Under the pieces are notes generated by a model, which had not been told where the DNA came from, did no database searches, and saw nothing but the letters and a program-made list of their open reading frames with translations. A stretch of DNA of 61,497 bases, from assembly GCA_900101355.1 (NCBI GenBank), contig FMUV01000013.1:1-61497 (forward strand). The letters run 5' to 3'. The number at the start of each line of letters is the position of its first letter. Positions within the stretch are counted from its first letter, which is position 1. The stretch is from Ruminococcus sp. YE282 (GTDB lineage Bacteria; Bacillota; Clostridia; Oscillospirales; Acutalibacteraceae). This document shows, piece after piece, positions 24,256-34,100 of the stretch. Position numbers and translations under genes: made by a program.

Positions 24256-24897
24256 ATGGCAGAAACAAAGAAGAAAAGCGTATTTGACATTTTAAGCAGC
24301 ATTGATGTTAGCGATTATGTCAAAGAAAAGAATGGGTTATCGTATCTCCCGTGGGCAAAAGCGTGGGAAATTGTAAAAAGACATTTTCCCGATGCTACAT
24401 ATAAGGTTTACCCGCAAATTATGGATGAGTACGGCAACACACGTTTTTGGCACGACGACGGTAAGAGCGGCTGGGTATCAGTTGGCGTAACCATCGAGGG
24501 CGAGGAACAGATTGAAAACCTTGCGATTATGGATTACAGAAATCAGGCAATTCCCGCCGAAAAGATTACATCGGTCGATGCTAATAAGAGCAAGCAGAGA
24601 TGTCTTGTTAAGGCTTGTTCATATCACGGTCTTGGGTCGAACCTCTATTATGGGGAGGAACTGCCTGAGTTGGTAGCAAGAGCCGAGGACTTAAAGGAAT
24701 TGATTAAAGAAGTGGTTAAAGCTAAGTGCAAGATTTCCGACAAGGCAAAAGAAAAGGTTGCGGAACTTTGCAAGAAAGCAGAAAAAGCAGCGAATCCTAA
24801 TACGGATGACGAGCTGATTTCCGGCAACTACAAGATTATTAACGATGTAGATATTCTTGAAAATCTCTACACCAATTTGTTAGCAGTAAGAAAGTGA
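24256..24897 (+). CDS. DUF1071 single-strand annealing protein
   Basis: A 213-residue protein of the DUF1071 group of phage single-strand annealing recombinases. Signature: DVSDYVKEKNGLSYLPWAKA, then HDDGKSGWVSVGVTIEGEE and KSKQRCLVKACSYHGLGSNL. These proteins pair complementary strands during phage recombination and work next to SSB, which is the next gene here. AAGGAGAT gives a strong ribosome site for ATG 24256. A long Lys/Glu helix occupies the C-terminus. Confidence 0.8.
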   Translation: MAETKKKSVFDILSSIDVSDYVKEKNGLSYLPWAKAWEIVKRHFPDATYKVYPQIMDEYGNTRFWHDDGKSGWVSVGVTIEGEEQIENLAIMDYRNQAIPAEKITSVDANKSKQRCLVKACSYHGLGSNLYYGEELPELVARAEDLKELIKEVVKAKCKISDKAKEKVAELCKKAEKAANPNTDDELISGNYKIINDVDILENLYTNLLAVRK

Positions 24898-24907
24898 GGT
24901 ATTTACT

Positions 24908-25354
24908 ATGGGATTTAGACAAGCAGATTCAGAAGGACGCGGCGGTTTCGCTCGCATTTGGTCAGTAGAAGATAGGGGTAACTTCTCTATCGCAAAGGTT
25001 AGCACGAGCAGAAAGCGCAAGGATGCTGACGGTAACGATTATTACGAAACAGACTTTCAGGATGGTTTTGTTCGCCTGATTGGTTCAGCGCACGAAAAGG
25101 CGAAAAACCTTGACATTCCTACAAACGACAAGGGAGAGTCTAAGGGTGTTTCAATTCAGATTACTTCTTGTGAGGTAACAACTCCTTACAATGCCGAGAA
25201 GAAGAAGGTTTATCAGAACTACGCGATTTTCGCATTTGATATTCCCGACGGAAATGGCGGCACAAAGAAGTCAACCGCAAAGAAAACCACAACGAAGGCT
25301 AAGACAAAGAAAGCTGCCGTTGAGGACGATGACGACGATATGCCGTTTGAATAA
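24908..25354 (+). CDS. ssb: Single-stranded DNA-binding protein
   Basis: A 148-residue SSB-like protein: a beta-barrel portion (GGFARIWSVEDRGNFSIAKVS; GFVRLIGSAHEKAKNL), a Lys/Thr/Ala-rich linker, and the diagnostic acidic tail DDDDDMPFE that recruits partner proteins. The barrel is divergent from bacterial SSB. It lies between the annealing protein and replication genes. The stop overlaps the next start (TAATG). Confidence 0.8.
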   Translation: MGFRQADSEGRGGFARIWSVEDRGNFSIAKVSTSRKRKDADGNDYYETDFQDGFVRLIGSAHEKAKNLDIPTNDKGESKGVSIQITSCEVTTPYNAEKKKVYQNYAIFAFDIPDGNGGTKKSTAKKTTTKAKTKKAAVEDDDDDMPFE

Positions 25355-25968
25355 TGACGACAAATGAGAATATCGAGCGGTTTGAACGATTACTAAGAAG
25401 CACTAACAGAGATGGTATTGAAAATCTGATTTCTTTTATTCAGAAGTCAGATTTCTATACCGCCCCGGCAAGTACAAGATTTCACTCTTGTCACGAGGGC
25501 GGGTTGTTAGAGCATAGTCTATACGTTTATGACCGCTTTGTGGCGAAATTCAAAGATGAATTGTGGGCAGAAAAGGTCAATGTCAGCAAAGATAGTTTAA
25601 TTATTATCGCGCTCCTGCACGACCTTTGTAAGTGCCGTTTCTATGGCACTGAGTTAAAAAACAAGAAAGTATATAGCGATATGGGCAAAAAGTCGGATTC
25701 CAACGGCAGATATGATTGGGTGACAGCTCCGGCATATACGGTTGATGATAAGTTTCCTATGGGTCACGGCGAAAAATCAATGTATTTAGCCGAACGATTC
25801 ATAAGGTTGAGCAAAACTGAGGCGATGGCAATTCGTTGGCATATGCTTTGGACAGAGCCGAAAGAGCTTTATAACACAATCGGAAATGCTATTAAGTTAT
25901 ATCCTATCATTCTCGCTTTGCACGAAGCAGATATGGAAGCGACTTATTTGCTCGAAAAAGAGGAATAA
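25354..25968 (+). CDS. HD-domain phosphohydrolase of the replication block
   Basis: A 204-residue HD-superfamily hydrolase: FHSCHEGGLLEHSLYVYDR, LLHDLCKCRFYG, and later MGHGEKSMYLAER and RWHMLW supply the metal ligands. Similar genes often sit in phage replication clusters next to SSB and helicase; the substrate (nucleotide or RNA) is unknown. It overlaps both neighbours. Confidence 0.75.
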   Translation: MTTNENIERFERLLRSTNRDGIENLISFIQKSDFYTAPASTRFHSCHEGGLLEHSLYVYDRFVAKFKDELWAEKVNVSKDSLIIIALLHDLCKCRFYGTELKNKKVYSDMGKKSDSNGRYDWVTAPAYTVDDKFPMGHGEKSMYLAERFIRLSKTEAMAIRWHMLWTEPKELYNTIGNAIKLYPIILALHEADMEATYLLEKEE

Positions 25969-26504
25969 TGAGTAAGAAAACTGATATTAAAACTTGCAGA
26001 TTTGTCGGCTGCCCACACGGAAAGAAGATTGACATTTCCAAAGATGAGTATGTAATGCCAACGAAAGGGCAATATTATCACCCTGATTGTTGGAGCAAGA
26101 AACGAAGTGGAACTTGGAAGGACTCACAAACTCGCGCGGATTTGCAATACATAAAGAACGAATGGGCATTACGCATTGACAAAAATGTGAATTATAGTCA
26201 GTTGATGAGAGTATTAAATGATTTTGTCGGTCGCGGAGTTTCTTCCGAGTATCTTGTTTTTGTTCTTGATTATGTAATCAAGCATAAGAAAAAACTCAAT
26301 TATCCATATGGTTTTAAGTATTACGTTGATGATAAAGAAATTAAAACAACTTATGACAGAAGTAAGTATGTAAAAATTGACCAGTCAAAATTTGCGGTAG
26401 AGAAAAAGGAATTTGAACCTCCGCAAAAAACTGACCCATCACCTCTAATTGCAAACAAGCCAAAAGGATTTGGAAGTATTCTGCGGCACAAACACAAGGA
26501 ATGA
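25968..26504 (+). CDS. Zinc-binding replication-block protein
   Basis: A 178-residue basic protein, N-terminal zinc knuckle CRFVGCPHGKK...YYHPDCW, then a helical region (NYSQLMRVLNDFVGRGVSSE). It sits immediately before the DnaB-type helicase gene, the usual place of a loader or initiator, but I see no AAA+ motif. The role is inferred from position only. Confidence 0.5.
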   Translation: MSKKTDIKTCRFVGCPHGKKIDISKDEYVMPTKGQYYHPDCWSKKRSGTWKDSQTRADLQYIKNEWALRIDKNVNYSQLMRVLNDFVGRGVSSEYLVFVLDYVIKHKKKLNYPYGFKYYVDDKEIKTTYDRSKYVKIDQSKFAVEKKEFEPPQKTDPSPLIANKPKGFGSILRHKHKE

Positions 26505-26513
26505 GGTGGTTGA

Positions 26514-27848
26514 TTGGATATAAAAGAATTATCGGATATTCAGAGTGAAAGCGGAGTAATCGGAACATTGCTCTATCATCCTGATTACATTGCCCATACA
26601 GAATATCTAAAGCCCAACTACTTCTATAATGTCGATAACGCCTGTATTTATTGGGCAATTCAAGAATTGTTTGAGAGCGGGATAACCAATATTGATGCTT
26701 ATAACCTATCAAGCAAACTTCAATCCCATCAAGGCGTAAAGAACAAGTTGGAACAATACAATTTGCCAGCCGTCCAAGAGTTGGTCGAATTGTTCAAAGA
26801 AACCGCGCGGCACTCACTCGAAGAATATCAAATGCTTGCCGACAACATTGTTACATTGTCATTCAAGCGCGACCTTGTTAAAACACTTCACGAAATCGAA
26901 GCAGATTGCTTTAAGAAAACCGTTGACCTCGACCATTTGAGTTCTAATGCTTATGGTTCTATGGACGGGTTGACGAAGAAATATCTCACAAGTGGTGAAA
27001 TTCAGACGGTTGGAGATAAAATCGAGCAAATTTGGGCAGAGATTGAGGACTCAGCAGAACACGGAATTGAATCGAAATATAAATCATTCCTCGGTTATTT
27101 TAAGTATGAGCCGGGAGAAGTTATTTCCATCCAAGCCCGCAAAAAGCAGGGTAAATCAATGTTCCTTATGAACGAAACCGTTCATATGCTCAAACAAGGT
27201 CTGCCAACTGTGGTTTATGACAGTGAAATGAATGATAAGTTATATGTAACTCGTCTGCTTAGTCATTTGAGCGGTGTGAAAATCCACACAATTTCTTATA
27301 AGACATACACTCCCGAAGAATACGCGCGGATTAAGCAATGGAAAGACTGGCTGAAAGAACAGCCGTTCGTACATATCTATGACCCGTCAATGAGTATGGA
27401 GAAGTTTTTCTCAGTTTGCCGCTCGTTGCAGAACAGTATGAACCTGTCGTTTATTGTTTACGATTACCTCAAAAGCAATAAAACCTCGACGGGCGAAAAC
27501 TATAATGCTTTGGGTGATATGACAAACTACTTGAAGAACGAAATTGCCGGCAGATTAAATCTCCCTGTTTTGGCTGCCTGTCAGCTCAACAGAAGCGGTG
27601 AAACTGCCGATAGTGAGAAAATCAATATGTATGTTTCCGTTGGTATCAAATGGGGATATAAAACCCAAGAAATGATTGCAAAAGACGGTATTGAGTGTGG
27701 AAATGCCTATGCAAAAGTATTTTTTAATCGTATCGGGCAATCTATGGCAGAAGATGACGAGGACGAATATATAGATTTTGTCTTTGATGGCGCAAGAGCA
27801 ACCATTGAAGAAGCTAAACAACATACAGTAAGTGACGATTTTAATTAA
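26514..27848 (+). CDS. dnaB: DnaB-type replicative helicase
   Basis: A 444-residue helicase. The N-terminal helical domain (SESGVIGTLLYHPDYI, YFYNVDNACIYWAIQELF) is the DnaB primase-contact domain. The RecA-like core has a slightly altered Walker A, ISIQARKKQGKSMFLMN, then YDSEMNDKLYVTRLL, Walker B as FIVYDYLKSN, and ACQLNRSGETADSEKI. It unwinds DNA ahead of the fork. The start is TTG 26514 with GAGGTGG directly upstream. It is followed by the primase gene, as expected for a phage replisome. Confidence 0.9.
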   Translation: MDIKELSDIQSESGVIGTLLYHPDYIAHTEYLKPNYFYNVDNACIYWAIQELFESGITNIDAYNLSSKLQSHQGVKNKLEQYNLPAVQELVELFKETARHSLEEYQMLADNIVTLSFKRDLVKTLHEIEADCFKKTVDLDHLSSNAYGSMDGLTKKYLTSGEIQTVGDKIEQIWAEIEDSAEHGIESKYKSFLGYFKYEPGEVISIQARKKQGKSMFLMNETVHMLKQGLPTVVYDSEMNDKLYVTRLLSHLSGVKIHTISYKTYTPEEYARIKQWKDWLKEQPFVHIYDPSMSMEKFFSVCRSLQNSMNLSFIVYDYLKSNKTSTGENYNALGDMTNYLKNEIAGRLNLPVLAACQLNRSGETADSEKINMYVSVGIKWGYKTQEMIAKDGIECGNAYAKVFFNRIGQSMAEDDEDEYIDFVFDGARATIEEAKQHTVSDDFN

Positions 27849-27866
27849 CGGGCGGTGATAGGTTAG

Positions 27867-28883
27867 ATGGTTTATGATGACGAAATGCTTCAACAAATCA
27901 ATGATAACGCTAACCTACTCGAATACGTCCAAAATGCAGGTATCGAACTAAAGCAACAAGGAGACGATTATTTCACGAATTGTCCTCTACACGTTGACGA
28001 CACACCTTCATTATCCTTTACTCCCGCGAAAAATTCATTCTATTGTTTTTCGTGTGGAGCGAAAGGACAAATGATTGGCTACTTAATGAAGTATGAAGAT
28101 TTAGATTTTGATGAAGCGGTTGAAAAAGCCGCGCGGATTGGCAATACCGATATGAGCAAAATGTGTCATTCCGAAACCGTCATTTTCCTTAAACGATATA
28201 AGCGATACCTTGAGGCGAAAAAACACAAAGTTAAGATTGAACATCCCGCGCTGCCGGATTACGCAATCAACAAATTCTCAAAGGACGAAAAAATCACGGA
28301 ATGGTTAGACGAAGGTATTACTCAGGAAATGATTGATTTGTTTGGCGCGAGAATTGACGATTATCAGAATAGAATTGTTTATCCTGTTTACGATTTGGCG
28401 GGAAAGTTAATCAATGTTAAAGGGCGAACTCGTTATGAAAATTATCACGATTTAGGTATTCCAAAATATATCAATTATTATCCCGTTGGTACTATGGATT
28501 ACTTTCAAGGATTGAATGTCACCTTGCCATATGTCAAGGAGCGCGGCGAAATTATAATCTTTGAATCCATCAAAAGCGTTATGAAAGCATACGCTTGGGG
28601 CTACAAGAATTGTGCATCGGCAGAAAAACATACATTAACTCCCGAACAGACAGAATTACTCGTCAAACTGAGAGTAAATGTTGTTTTTGCGTATGACACA
28701 GACGTTAGTTATAAGGATAAAGACGTAGCCAAAAGTATTAATAAACTCCGCAGGGTAACAAATGTTTATACAATCAATGACTATGATGAACTTTTGGGCG
28801 GTACATCCGCTAAAAACTCACCTGTGGATTGCGGGATAGATATATGGGAAGAATTATACGAAAACAAAAGGAAGGTGATATAA
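27867..28883 (+). CDS. dnaG: DnaG-type primase
   Basis: A 338-residue primase. The CHC2-type zinc domain is at the N-terminus (NCPLHVDDTPSLSFTP...FYCFSCGAKGQMI). The Toprim part follows with IVYPVYDLAGKLINVKGRT, the catalytic Glu in IIIFESIKSVMKAY, and the Asp pair in VVFAYDTDVSYKDKD. It is shorter than bacterial DnaG because the C-terminal helicase-binding domain is reduced. It makes primers for the element-encoded polymerase. The stop is followed one base later by the nuclease start. Confidence 0.9.
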   Translation: MVYDDEMLQQINDNANLLEYVQNAGIELKQQGDDYFTNCPLHVDDTPSLSFTPAKNSFYCFSCGAKGQMIGYLMKYEDLDFDEAVEKAARIGNTDMSKMCHSETVIFLKRYKRYLEAKKHKVKIEHPALPDYAINKFSKDEKITEWLDEGITQEMIDLFGARIDDYQNRIVYPVYDLAGKLINVKGRTRYENYHDLGIPKYINYYPVGTMDYFQGLNVTLPYVKERGEIIIFESIKSVMKAYAWGYKNCASAEKHTLTPEQTELLVKLRVNVVFAYDTDVSYKDKDVAKSINKLRRVTNVYTINDYDELLGGTSAKNSPVDCGIDIWEELYENKRKVI

Positions 28884-28884
28884 A

Positions 28885-29685
28885 TTGGGAACACGATGGT
28901 CGTATTCAAGATGTACTTCCTTTGGACAATGCAAATATGAATATTACTTAAATTACATAATTAATGATGATGAACAGTATCTCCGCGAGGGCAACTATTA
29001 CGCCGAGGTCGGCAGTTATATCCACAAAATCCTTGAAATGATTTTCAATGGTGAACTCAAACAAGAGGAAGCATTGCAATATTATCTCGATAATTATAAG
29101 GATAATGTTTTTTACAAGGTCAAAAAGCAATCCACAATGGATAAGACATACGCACTTTTGGCGGATTTCTTTGCAAATTTGGATTTAAGTTGGGCTGACA
29201 ATTACGAAGTTCTGGGCGTAGAAAAGAAAATGAAATTCACTCTTGATGGGTATGATTTCGTTGGATATATCGACTTACTACTCCGCGACAAACGAGATGG
29301 CAAAATTGTCGTTCTTGACCATAAGAGTACGGAATATCCGTTTAAGCTGGACGGCGGGTTAAAGAAAAAACTGCAAGACAGTTTCGGCAAATACAAGAAA
29401 CAAATGTATTTGTACGCTTATGCTGTTCACGAAGAATATGGCGAATATCCAAAAGAGATGACTTGGCATCATTTCAAAGACGGTGGGAAACTCGCAACTA
29501 TTCCTTTTAAGAAGAAGGAATATGATGAGGCTTTGGATTGGTTTAAGGAAACGCTTAGAGAGATTGAGATGGAAGAAGATTTTGAGCCAAGCGAGGACTA
29601 CTTTTATTGTGCAAATTTGTGCAATTTTCGGCGGAGTTGTGAATATCACAAACGTAGTATGAGAAAGATGTGGAAGAAGAAATAA
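28885..29685 (+). CDS. Cas4/RecB-like PD-(D/E)XK nuclease
   Basis: A 266-residue nuclease. It begins WSYSRCTSFGQCKYEYYL, then GSYIHKILE, the catalytic GYIDLLL...IVVLDHKST (Asp, then Asp-x-Lys), and the QMYLYAYA motif of the RecB/Cas4 family. C-terminal FYCANLCNFRRSCEYH plus the early Cys could hold an iron-sulfur cluster, as in Cas4 and AddB. The start is TTG 28885 with AAGGAAGGTGAT upstream. No CRISPR array or cas genes are near, so a phage replication or recombination role is more likely. Confidence 0.8.
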   Translation: MGTRWSYSRCTSFGQCKYEYYLNYIINDDEQYLREGNYYAEVGSYIHKILEMIFNGELKQEEALQYYLDNYKDNVFYKVKKQSTMDKTYALLADFFANLDLSWADNYEVLGVEKKMKFTLDGYDFVGYIDLLLRDKRDGKIVVLDHKSTEYPFKLDGGLKKKLQDSFGKYKKQMYLYAYAVHEEYGEYPKEMTWHHFKDGGKLATIPFKKKEYDEALDWFKETLREIEMEEDFEPSEDYFYCANLCNFRRSCEYHKRSMRKMWKKK

Positions 29686-32600
29686 ATGTATAAGAATTAC
29701 CATAAACACGACCATCAGGGAAACCCGTGGGCTATGGATGTGGTGGTTAAACCCGAAGAATATTGTAAAAGGGCAATAGAATTAGGTCACGATTCTGTGT
29801 TTACAGTAAATCACGGAGTTACAGGTAATATATTTGATTGGATGGAACAAGCCAAAAAGTATAATCTAAAACTTCATTATGGCACTGAGGCTTATTATGT
29901 ACCAGACAGATTTGAGAAAGACAGAAGTAATCGACATATCATAATAATTGCAAAAAACAATGAGGGTGTTATGCAATTAAATGATATTATGACAGAAGCC
30001 CACCAAACAGGTTTTTATTACAAACCAAGAATTGATAAGGAACTATTGTTTTCTCTTAATTCAAAGAATTTCATCATTACAACAGCTTGCGTGGCTGGAC
30101 TGTGGAATGACCCTGAACTCATTCTTGCTTTACACCGAAAGTTTGGTGATAACTTCTTTTTGGAATTGCAAGACCATAATATTGCCATTCAGAAGGAAGT
30201 TAATCGCAGAATGTTACAATTTAGCAAGCAAGCACATATTCCAATTATCCACGCAAACGATAGTCACTATATTTATCCGCAGGATTCAAAATACAGAGAT
30301 ATTCTTCTGAAAGCAAAAGGTATCTTTTACGAAGAAGAAGAATCTATGACTTTGGATTATCCCTCGGAAGATGAGATATATAGTCGCTATGAGAAACAAG
30401 GAATATTAACTCCGCAGCAAGTCAGAACTGCTCTTGATAACACAATGGTTTTTGATGAGTGCGAACCAATTACCATTATCAATGATGATATAAAACTACC
30501 GCCGATTTCAGAACATCCAACAGAGGATTTGAGAAACCTCATATACACACAATGGGAAACTGAAAAACAAAACATTCCAAAAGAACAATGGACAACGTAT
30601 GAAGAAGCAATATCGTATGAACTGGATATTGTCGAAAAAACTCATATGGAGAACTATTTTCTTATTGACTATAATGTTGCAAAAAATGGTCAAGAAAAAT
30701 ATGGCGGCAAACTTACAAACACAGGTCGCGGCAGCGCACCATCGTTTTATATTACCAAATTGCTCGGATTAACTGATATTGATAGGGTCGCTGCACCAAT
30801 TACCTTATTTCCAACAAGATTTATGTCGGTTGAGCGTATCTTGGGCAGCAGGTCGTTACCGGACATCGACCTAAATATGGCAGATAGAGAGCCATTCATT
30901 AAAGCAACAGAAGATTTGCTCGGCAAAGAAAACTGTGCTTGGATGTTGACTTGGAAACCACTTCAAAATTCATCGGCTTTTCGTACATATTGTAAGGGCA
31001 TCGGCAAAGATATAAGCGAATATGACGAGATAGCCAAAAATCTTGAATTATATGAAAACGATAAAAAGTGGAAAGATATTATTGAAGAAAGCAAGAGATT
31101 TCGCGGAGTTATTGAAAGTGTATCGGAGTCGCCTTGTTCGATGCTGCTTTATTACAAACCTGTCAGGAAAGAGCTTGGATTAGTAAGAACCAACGCAGGG
31201 GTTTATTGTTGTCTATTAGACGGCATCAACTGCGATAAATATAAGTATCTTAAAAATGACTATCTTGCAGTTACGGTTTGGTCAATTATTCGTTCGGTTT
31301 GTGAATTGGCTGGAATACCCATTCCTACAATCCGCGAATTAGACAAACTATTGGATGATGAAACATTTGATATTTATAAAGAAGGATTAACCTGTACTAT
31401 CAACCAAGCAGATAGCGACTTTGCAACAGCGTTGGTAAAAAGATACTGTCCGCAAAGCGTTTCTGAAATGTCTGCTTTTGTTGCAATAATCAGACCTGGA
31501 TGTGCAAGCCTATTACAAGATTTCATTGATAGAAAACCATACACAACTGGTGTAAAAGAACTTGATGACATTCTTACCGAAGGTAAGCATCGAATGATTT
31601 ATCAAGAATTAATTATGAGATACTTGATTTGGCTTGGAATCCCTGAAACTGGTTCTTATGACATCATCAAGAAAATTGCTAAAAAGAAGTTTAAGGAAGC
31701 AGAGCTTGCTGAATTAAAAACCAAACTATTGAACGGTTGGAAACAAAGATTAAATACAACCGATGGTTTTGATGAAACGTGGCAAGTAGTTCAAAACGCC
31801 GCAAAGTATAGTTTTAACGCTTCTCATTCACTTTCTTATGCTTATGATAGTTTGTACGGAGCTTATCTAAAGTCACATTATCCGCTTGAATATTATACCG
31901 TTGCACTGAATTATTATGGCGGAGATTCAGAAAGAACTCTTAAACTGACCAATGAATTACCGTACTTTGATATTAAATTAAAACCAATTCGATTTAGATA
32001 TTCAAAGGGCGATTATACTCTATCCCGCGAGGATAACAGTATATACAAAGGAATACAAAGTATCAAAAATATGAACACCAAAATCGCAGATGAAATTTAT
32101 GAATTGAGAAGCAATCAATATAGTTCATTTTTGGATTTACTGTTCGATATTAAAGAGAAAACATCTACAAATGCGCGGAAGTTAAAAATTTTAATTGAGT
32201 TAGACTTCTTTTCTGAATTTGGTGACGTGAATTATCTTTTAGAACAATATGCCTTTTTTGATAAGTTTTATGGCAAAAAACAATTCAAGAAAGATATTCT
32301 AAATGAATTTGGAGTATCCCTCGAAACGATTAGTAAGTATTCCGAAAAAGAAAGTCCAAAAATGTTTAGCGAAGTTGATTTTCACGCATATGCACAAGTT
32401 GTTGCGCCAGAAATAAGATACACTCCGCGCAAATTATCCGAGCAAATCAAGGCTCAAACCGATTATCTTGGATATATAACGATTATCGACAATAGATACA
32501 CAGGTATGGCTGCGGTGGTTTCAATAGATACTAAATACTCTCCGAAAGTAAAAATGTATTCATTGAAAAACGGTACAACACTTGATTGCAAGATAGACAA

Positions 32601-32763
32601 GAGAACATTTAATCAAAATCCGATTTCTGCCGGAGATATAGTAACAATTTATGGCACAAAAAAGAAACCAAAAGCCAGAAAAAACGCAGAAGGCAAATGG
32701 GAAAACGTTCCCGGCACAAGCGAACTTTGGATTACAAAATATGTGAAAGCACAGAACTTATAA
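29686..32763 (+). CDS. dnaE: DNA polymerase III alpha subunit (phage DnaE)
   Basis: A 1,025-residue C-family replicative polymerase. The N-terminal PHP domain shows YHKHDHQGNPW, FTVNHGVTG and HANDSHYIYP. The palm has TNTGRGSAPSF (residues 346-354) and the metal site LPDIDLNMADREP with D393 and D395. The family often has a third Asp where this has Asn, but the two catalytic ones are kept. Later blocks include IIRPGC, a region like the tau-binding and finger modules, and an OB-like C-terminus. No clamp or clamp loader gene is visible, so it may use host sliding clamp. It heads a complete helicase-primase-polymerase set. Confidence 0.92.
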   Translation: MYKNYHKHDHQGNPWAMDVVVKPEEYCKRAIELGHDSVFTVNHGVTGNIFDWMEQAKKYNLKLHYGTEAYYVPDRFEKDRSNRHIIIIAKNNEGVMQLNDIMTEAHQTGFYYKPRIDKELLFSLNSKNFIITTACVAGLWNDPELILALHRKFGDNFFLELQDHNIAIQKEVNRRMLQFSKQAHIPIIHANDSHYIYPQDSKYRDILLKAKGIFYEEEESMTLDYPSEDEIYSRYEKQGILTPQQVRTALDNTMVFDECEPITIINDDIKLPPISEHPTEDLRNLIYTQWETEKQNIPKEQWTTYEEAISYELDIVEKTHMENYFLIDYNVAKNGQEKYGGKLTNTGRGSAPSFYITKLLGLTDIDRVAAPITLFPTRFMSVERILGSRSLPDIDLNMADREPFIKATEDLLGKENCAWMLTWKPLQNSSAFRTYCKGIGKDISEYDEIAKNLELYENDKKWKDIIEESKRFRGVIESVSESPCSMLLYYKPVRKELGLVRTNAGVYCCLLDGINCDKYKYLKNDYLAVTVWSIIRSVCELAGIPIPTIRELDKLLDDETFDIYKEGLTCTINQADSDFATALVKRYCPQSVSEMSAFVAIIRPGCASLLQDFIDRKPYTTGVKELDDILTEGKHRMIYQELIMRYLIWLGIPETGSYDIIKKIAKKKFKEAELAELKTKLLNGWKQRLNTTDGFDETWQVVQNAAKYSFNASHSLSYAYDSLYGAYLKSHYPLEYYTVALNYYGGDSERTLKLTNELPYFDIKLKPIRFRYSKGDYTLSREDNSIYKGIQSIKNMNTKIADEIYELRSNQYSSFLDLLFDIKEKTSTNARKLKILIELDFFSEFGDVNYLLEQYAFFDKFYGKKQFKKDILNEFGVSLETISKYSEKESPKMFSEVDFHAYAQVVAPEIRYTPRKLSEQIKAQTDYLGYITIIDNRYTGMAAVVSIDTKYSPKVKMYSLKNGTTLDCKIDKRTFNQNPISAGDIVTIYGTKKKPKARKNAEGKWENVPGTSELWITKYVKAQNL

Positions 32764-32775
32764 GGAGATAAAGAA

Positions 32776-33219
32776 ATGATTTTTAATGAAGTACAGCAAG
32801 ATTTATTTACAGTACCACAAGGGTATTATCTCGCGCATTGCATAAGCGGCGACTATGCACTTGGCGCGGGAATCGCAGTCAAATTTGATGAAGTTTACAA
32901 TATGAAATTCAAACTACACAGAGATTACGCTATTCCCGACGGTCAGAAATACGCGAATGTCGGCAGGGCGTTGCTTGTCGATAATGTATTCAACCTTGTA
33001 ACGAAGGCGCGTTGTTTCCACAAGCCAACATATGATGACCTTTATGATACTCTTGTCGATATGAGAGAGCAGATGGAGGATTTCGGAATCACTAAGTTGG
33101 CTATCCCGAAACTTGGCTGTGGGCTTGACCGTTTGGACTACGATAGAGTTAAAGACGTTATCGAGGACGTTTTTGAAGATACCAACGTCGAGATTTTGGT
33201 CTGCTATCTCTATAAATGA
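32776..33219 (+). CDS. Macrodomain protein, TARG1/DarG-like
   Basis: A 147-residue single macrodomain. LAHCISGDYALGAGIAVKF is the TARG1-type phosphate loop, NLVTKARCFHKPTY continues it, and IPKLGCGLDRLDYDRV is the second loop. Members of this branch bind ADP-ribose and remove it from glutamate or from DNA thymidine (the DarG antitoxin). A protective role against host DarT-type toxins, or reversal of the PARP encoded at 34090, are both reasonable; neither is shown by sequence. AAGGAGAT precedes ATG 32776. The next gene, a homing endonuclease, overlaps by four bases. Confidence 0.85.
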   Translation: MIFNEVQQDLFTVPQGYYLAHCISGDYALGAGIAVKFDEVYNMKFKLHRDYAIPDGQKYANVGRALLVDNVFNLVTKARCFHKPTYDDLYDTLVDMREQMEDFGITKLAIPKLGCGLDRLDYDRVKDVIEDVFEDTNVEILVCYLYK

Positions 33220-34100
33220 CGGAAGATGCTAAACAAAAAACTTGGGCGGTTTACTTACATCAAACGCCATCTGGGAAACGATATATTGGTATTACCTCAA
33301 AGAAACCGATTGAAAAACGATGGGGATTAAAAGGACAACATTATAAAAATTGCACCGCGTTTTATAGAGCAATACAAAAATACGGTTGGGAAAATATATC
33401 ACACACTATATTGCATAAAGATTTGCCGTATCAAGAAGCAATAAAAATGGAGAAGCAATATATAAAAGAATATAAAGCAAATAATAAACAATATGGCTAT
33501 AATTTAACAAACGGCGGAGAGGGTATAAGTGGTTACATACTCCCATTAGAAAAGCGAAAAGAAATGTCTAAAAGAAGGCAGGGTGAAAACGCTTGTGCAT
33601 TTGGGCATTATCCATCAGACGAGACTAAAAAGAAAATGAGCAAAAAGGGGCGGCTTAAAGTATTTAGTCAGTCTACTCGGGAAAAGATGGCTAAAAAGAA
33701 AAATAAAATAGTATATCAATACTCTTTTGACGGTGAATTGATAAATATTTTTAGTTCTGCTACTGAGGCTTCTAATGTAACTGGTGTAAATCGCGGAAAT
33801 ATATGCTCTTGTTGCCGCCATATTGTTAAACAAGCGCAAGGATATTTTTGGTCATACCAAGAAATAAAAGACCCAATAATTATCATTAATCATCTTAATG
33901 ATACTAAACCATTAACACCAATATATGGTAGAAATACCAAACCAGTGTTTCAATTAGATTATGATGGCAATATTTTATGTGAATATCCTTCAATCAAAGA
34001 AGCAAGCCAATTTACTGGTATTCCCGAACAGTCTATATCCGCCGCTTGTAAGAGACTGCAAAGTGTAACAGAAAGATATAGGTGGAAATATGCAGATTAG
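33216..34100 (+). CDS. GIY-YIG homing endonuclease with NUMOD repeats
   Basis: A 294-residue enzyme. The GIY-YIG core is at the N-terminus (WAVYLHQTPSGKRYIGITSK; a Glu in the EKQYIKEYKANN region completes the site). A NUMOD3-like linker follows (KRKEMSKRRQGENACAFG, DETKKKMSKKG), then two NUMOD1 units (VYQYSFDGELINIFSSATEA and VFQLDYDGNILCEYPSIKEA). It sits seamlessly between the macrodomain and PARP genes, overlapping both. A mobile gene with no metabolic link to its neighbours. Confidence 0.88.
   Translation: MTEDAKQKTWAVYLHQTPSGKRYIGITSKKPIEKRWGLKGQHYKNCTAFYRAIQKYGWENISHTILHKDLPYQEAIKMEKQYIKEYKANNKQYGYNLTNGGEGISGYILPLEKRKEMSKRRQGENACAFGHYPSDETKKKMSKKGRLKVFSQSTREKMAKKKNKIVYQYSFDGELINIFSSATEASNVTGVNRGNICSCCRHIVKQAQGYFWSYQEIKDPIIIINHLNDTKPLTPIYGRNTKPVFQLDYDGNILCEYPSIKEASQFTGIPEQSISAACKRLQSVTERYRWKYAD

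Noticed and set aside
28885..29685. Cas4 of a CRISPR system
   Set aside because: No repeat array, Cas1 or Cas2 nearby; it sits in a phage replication cluster.
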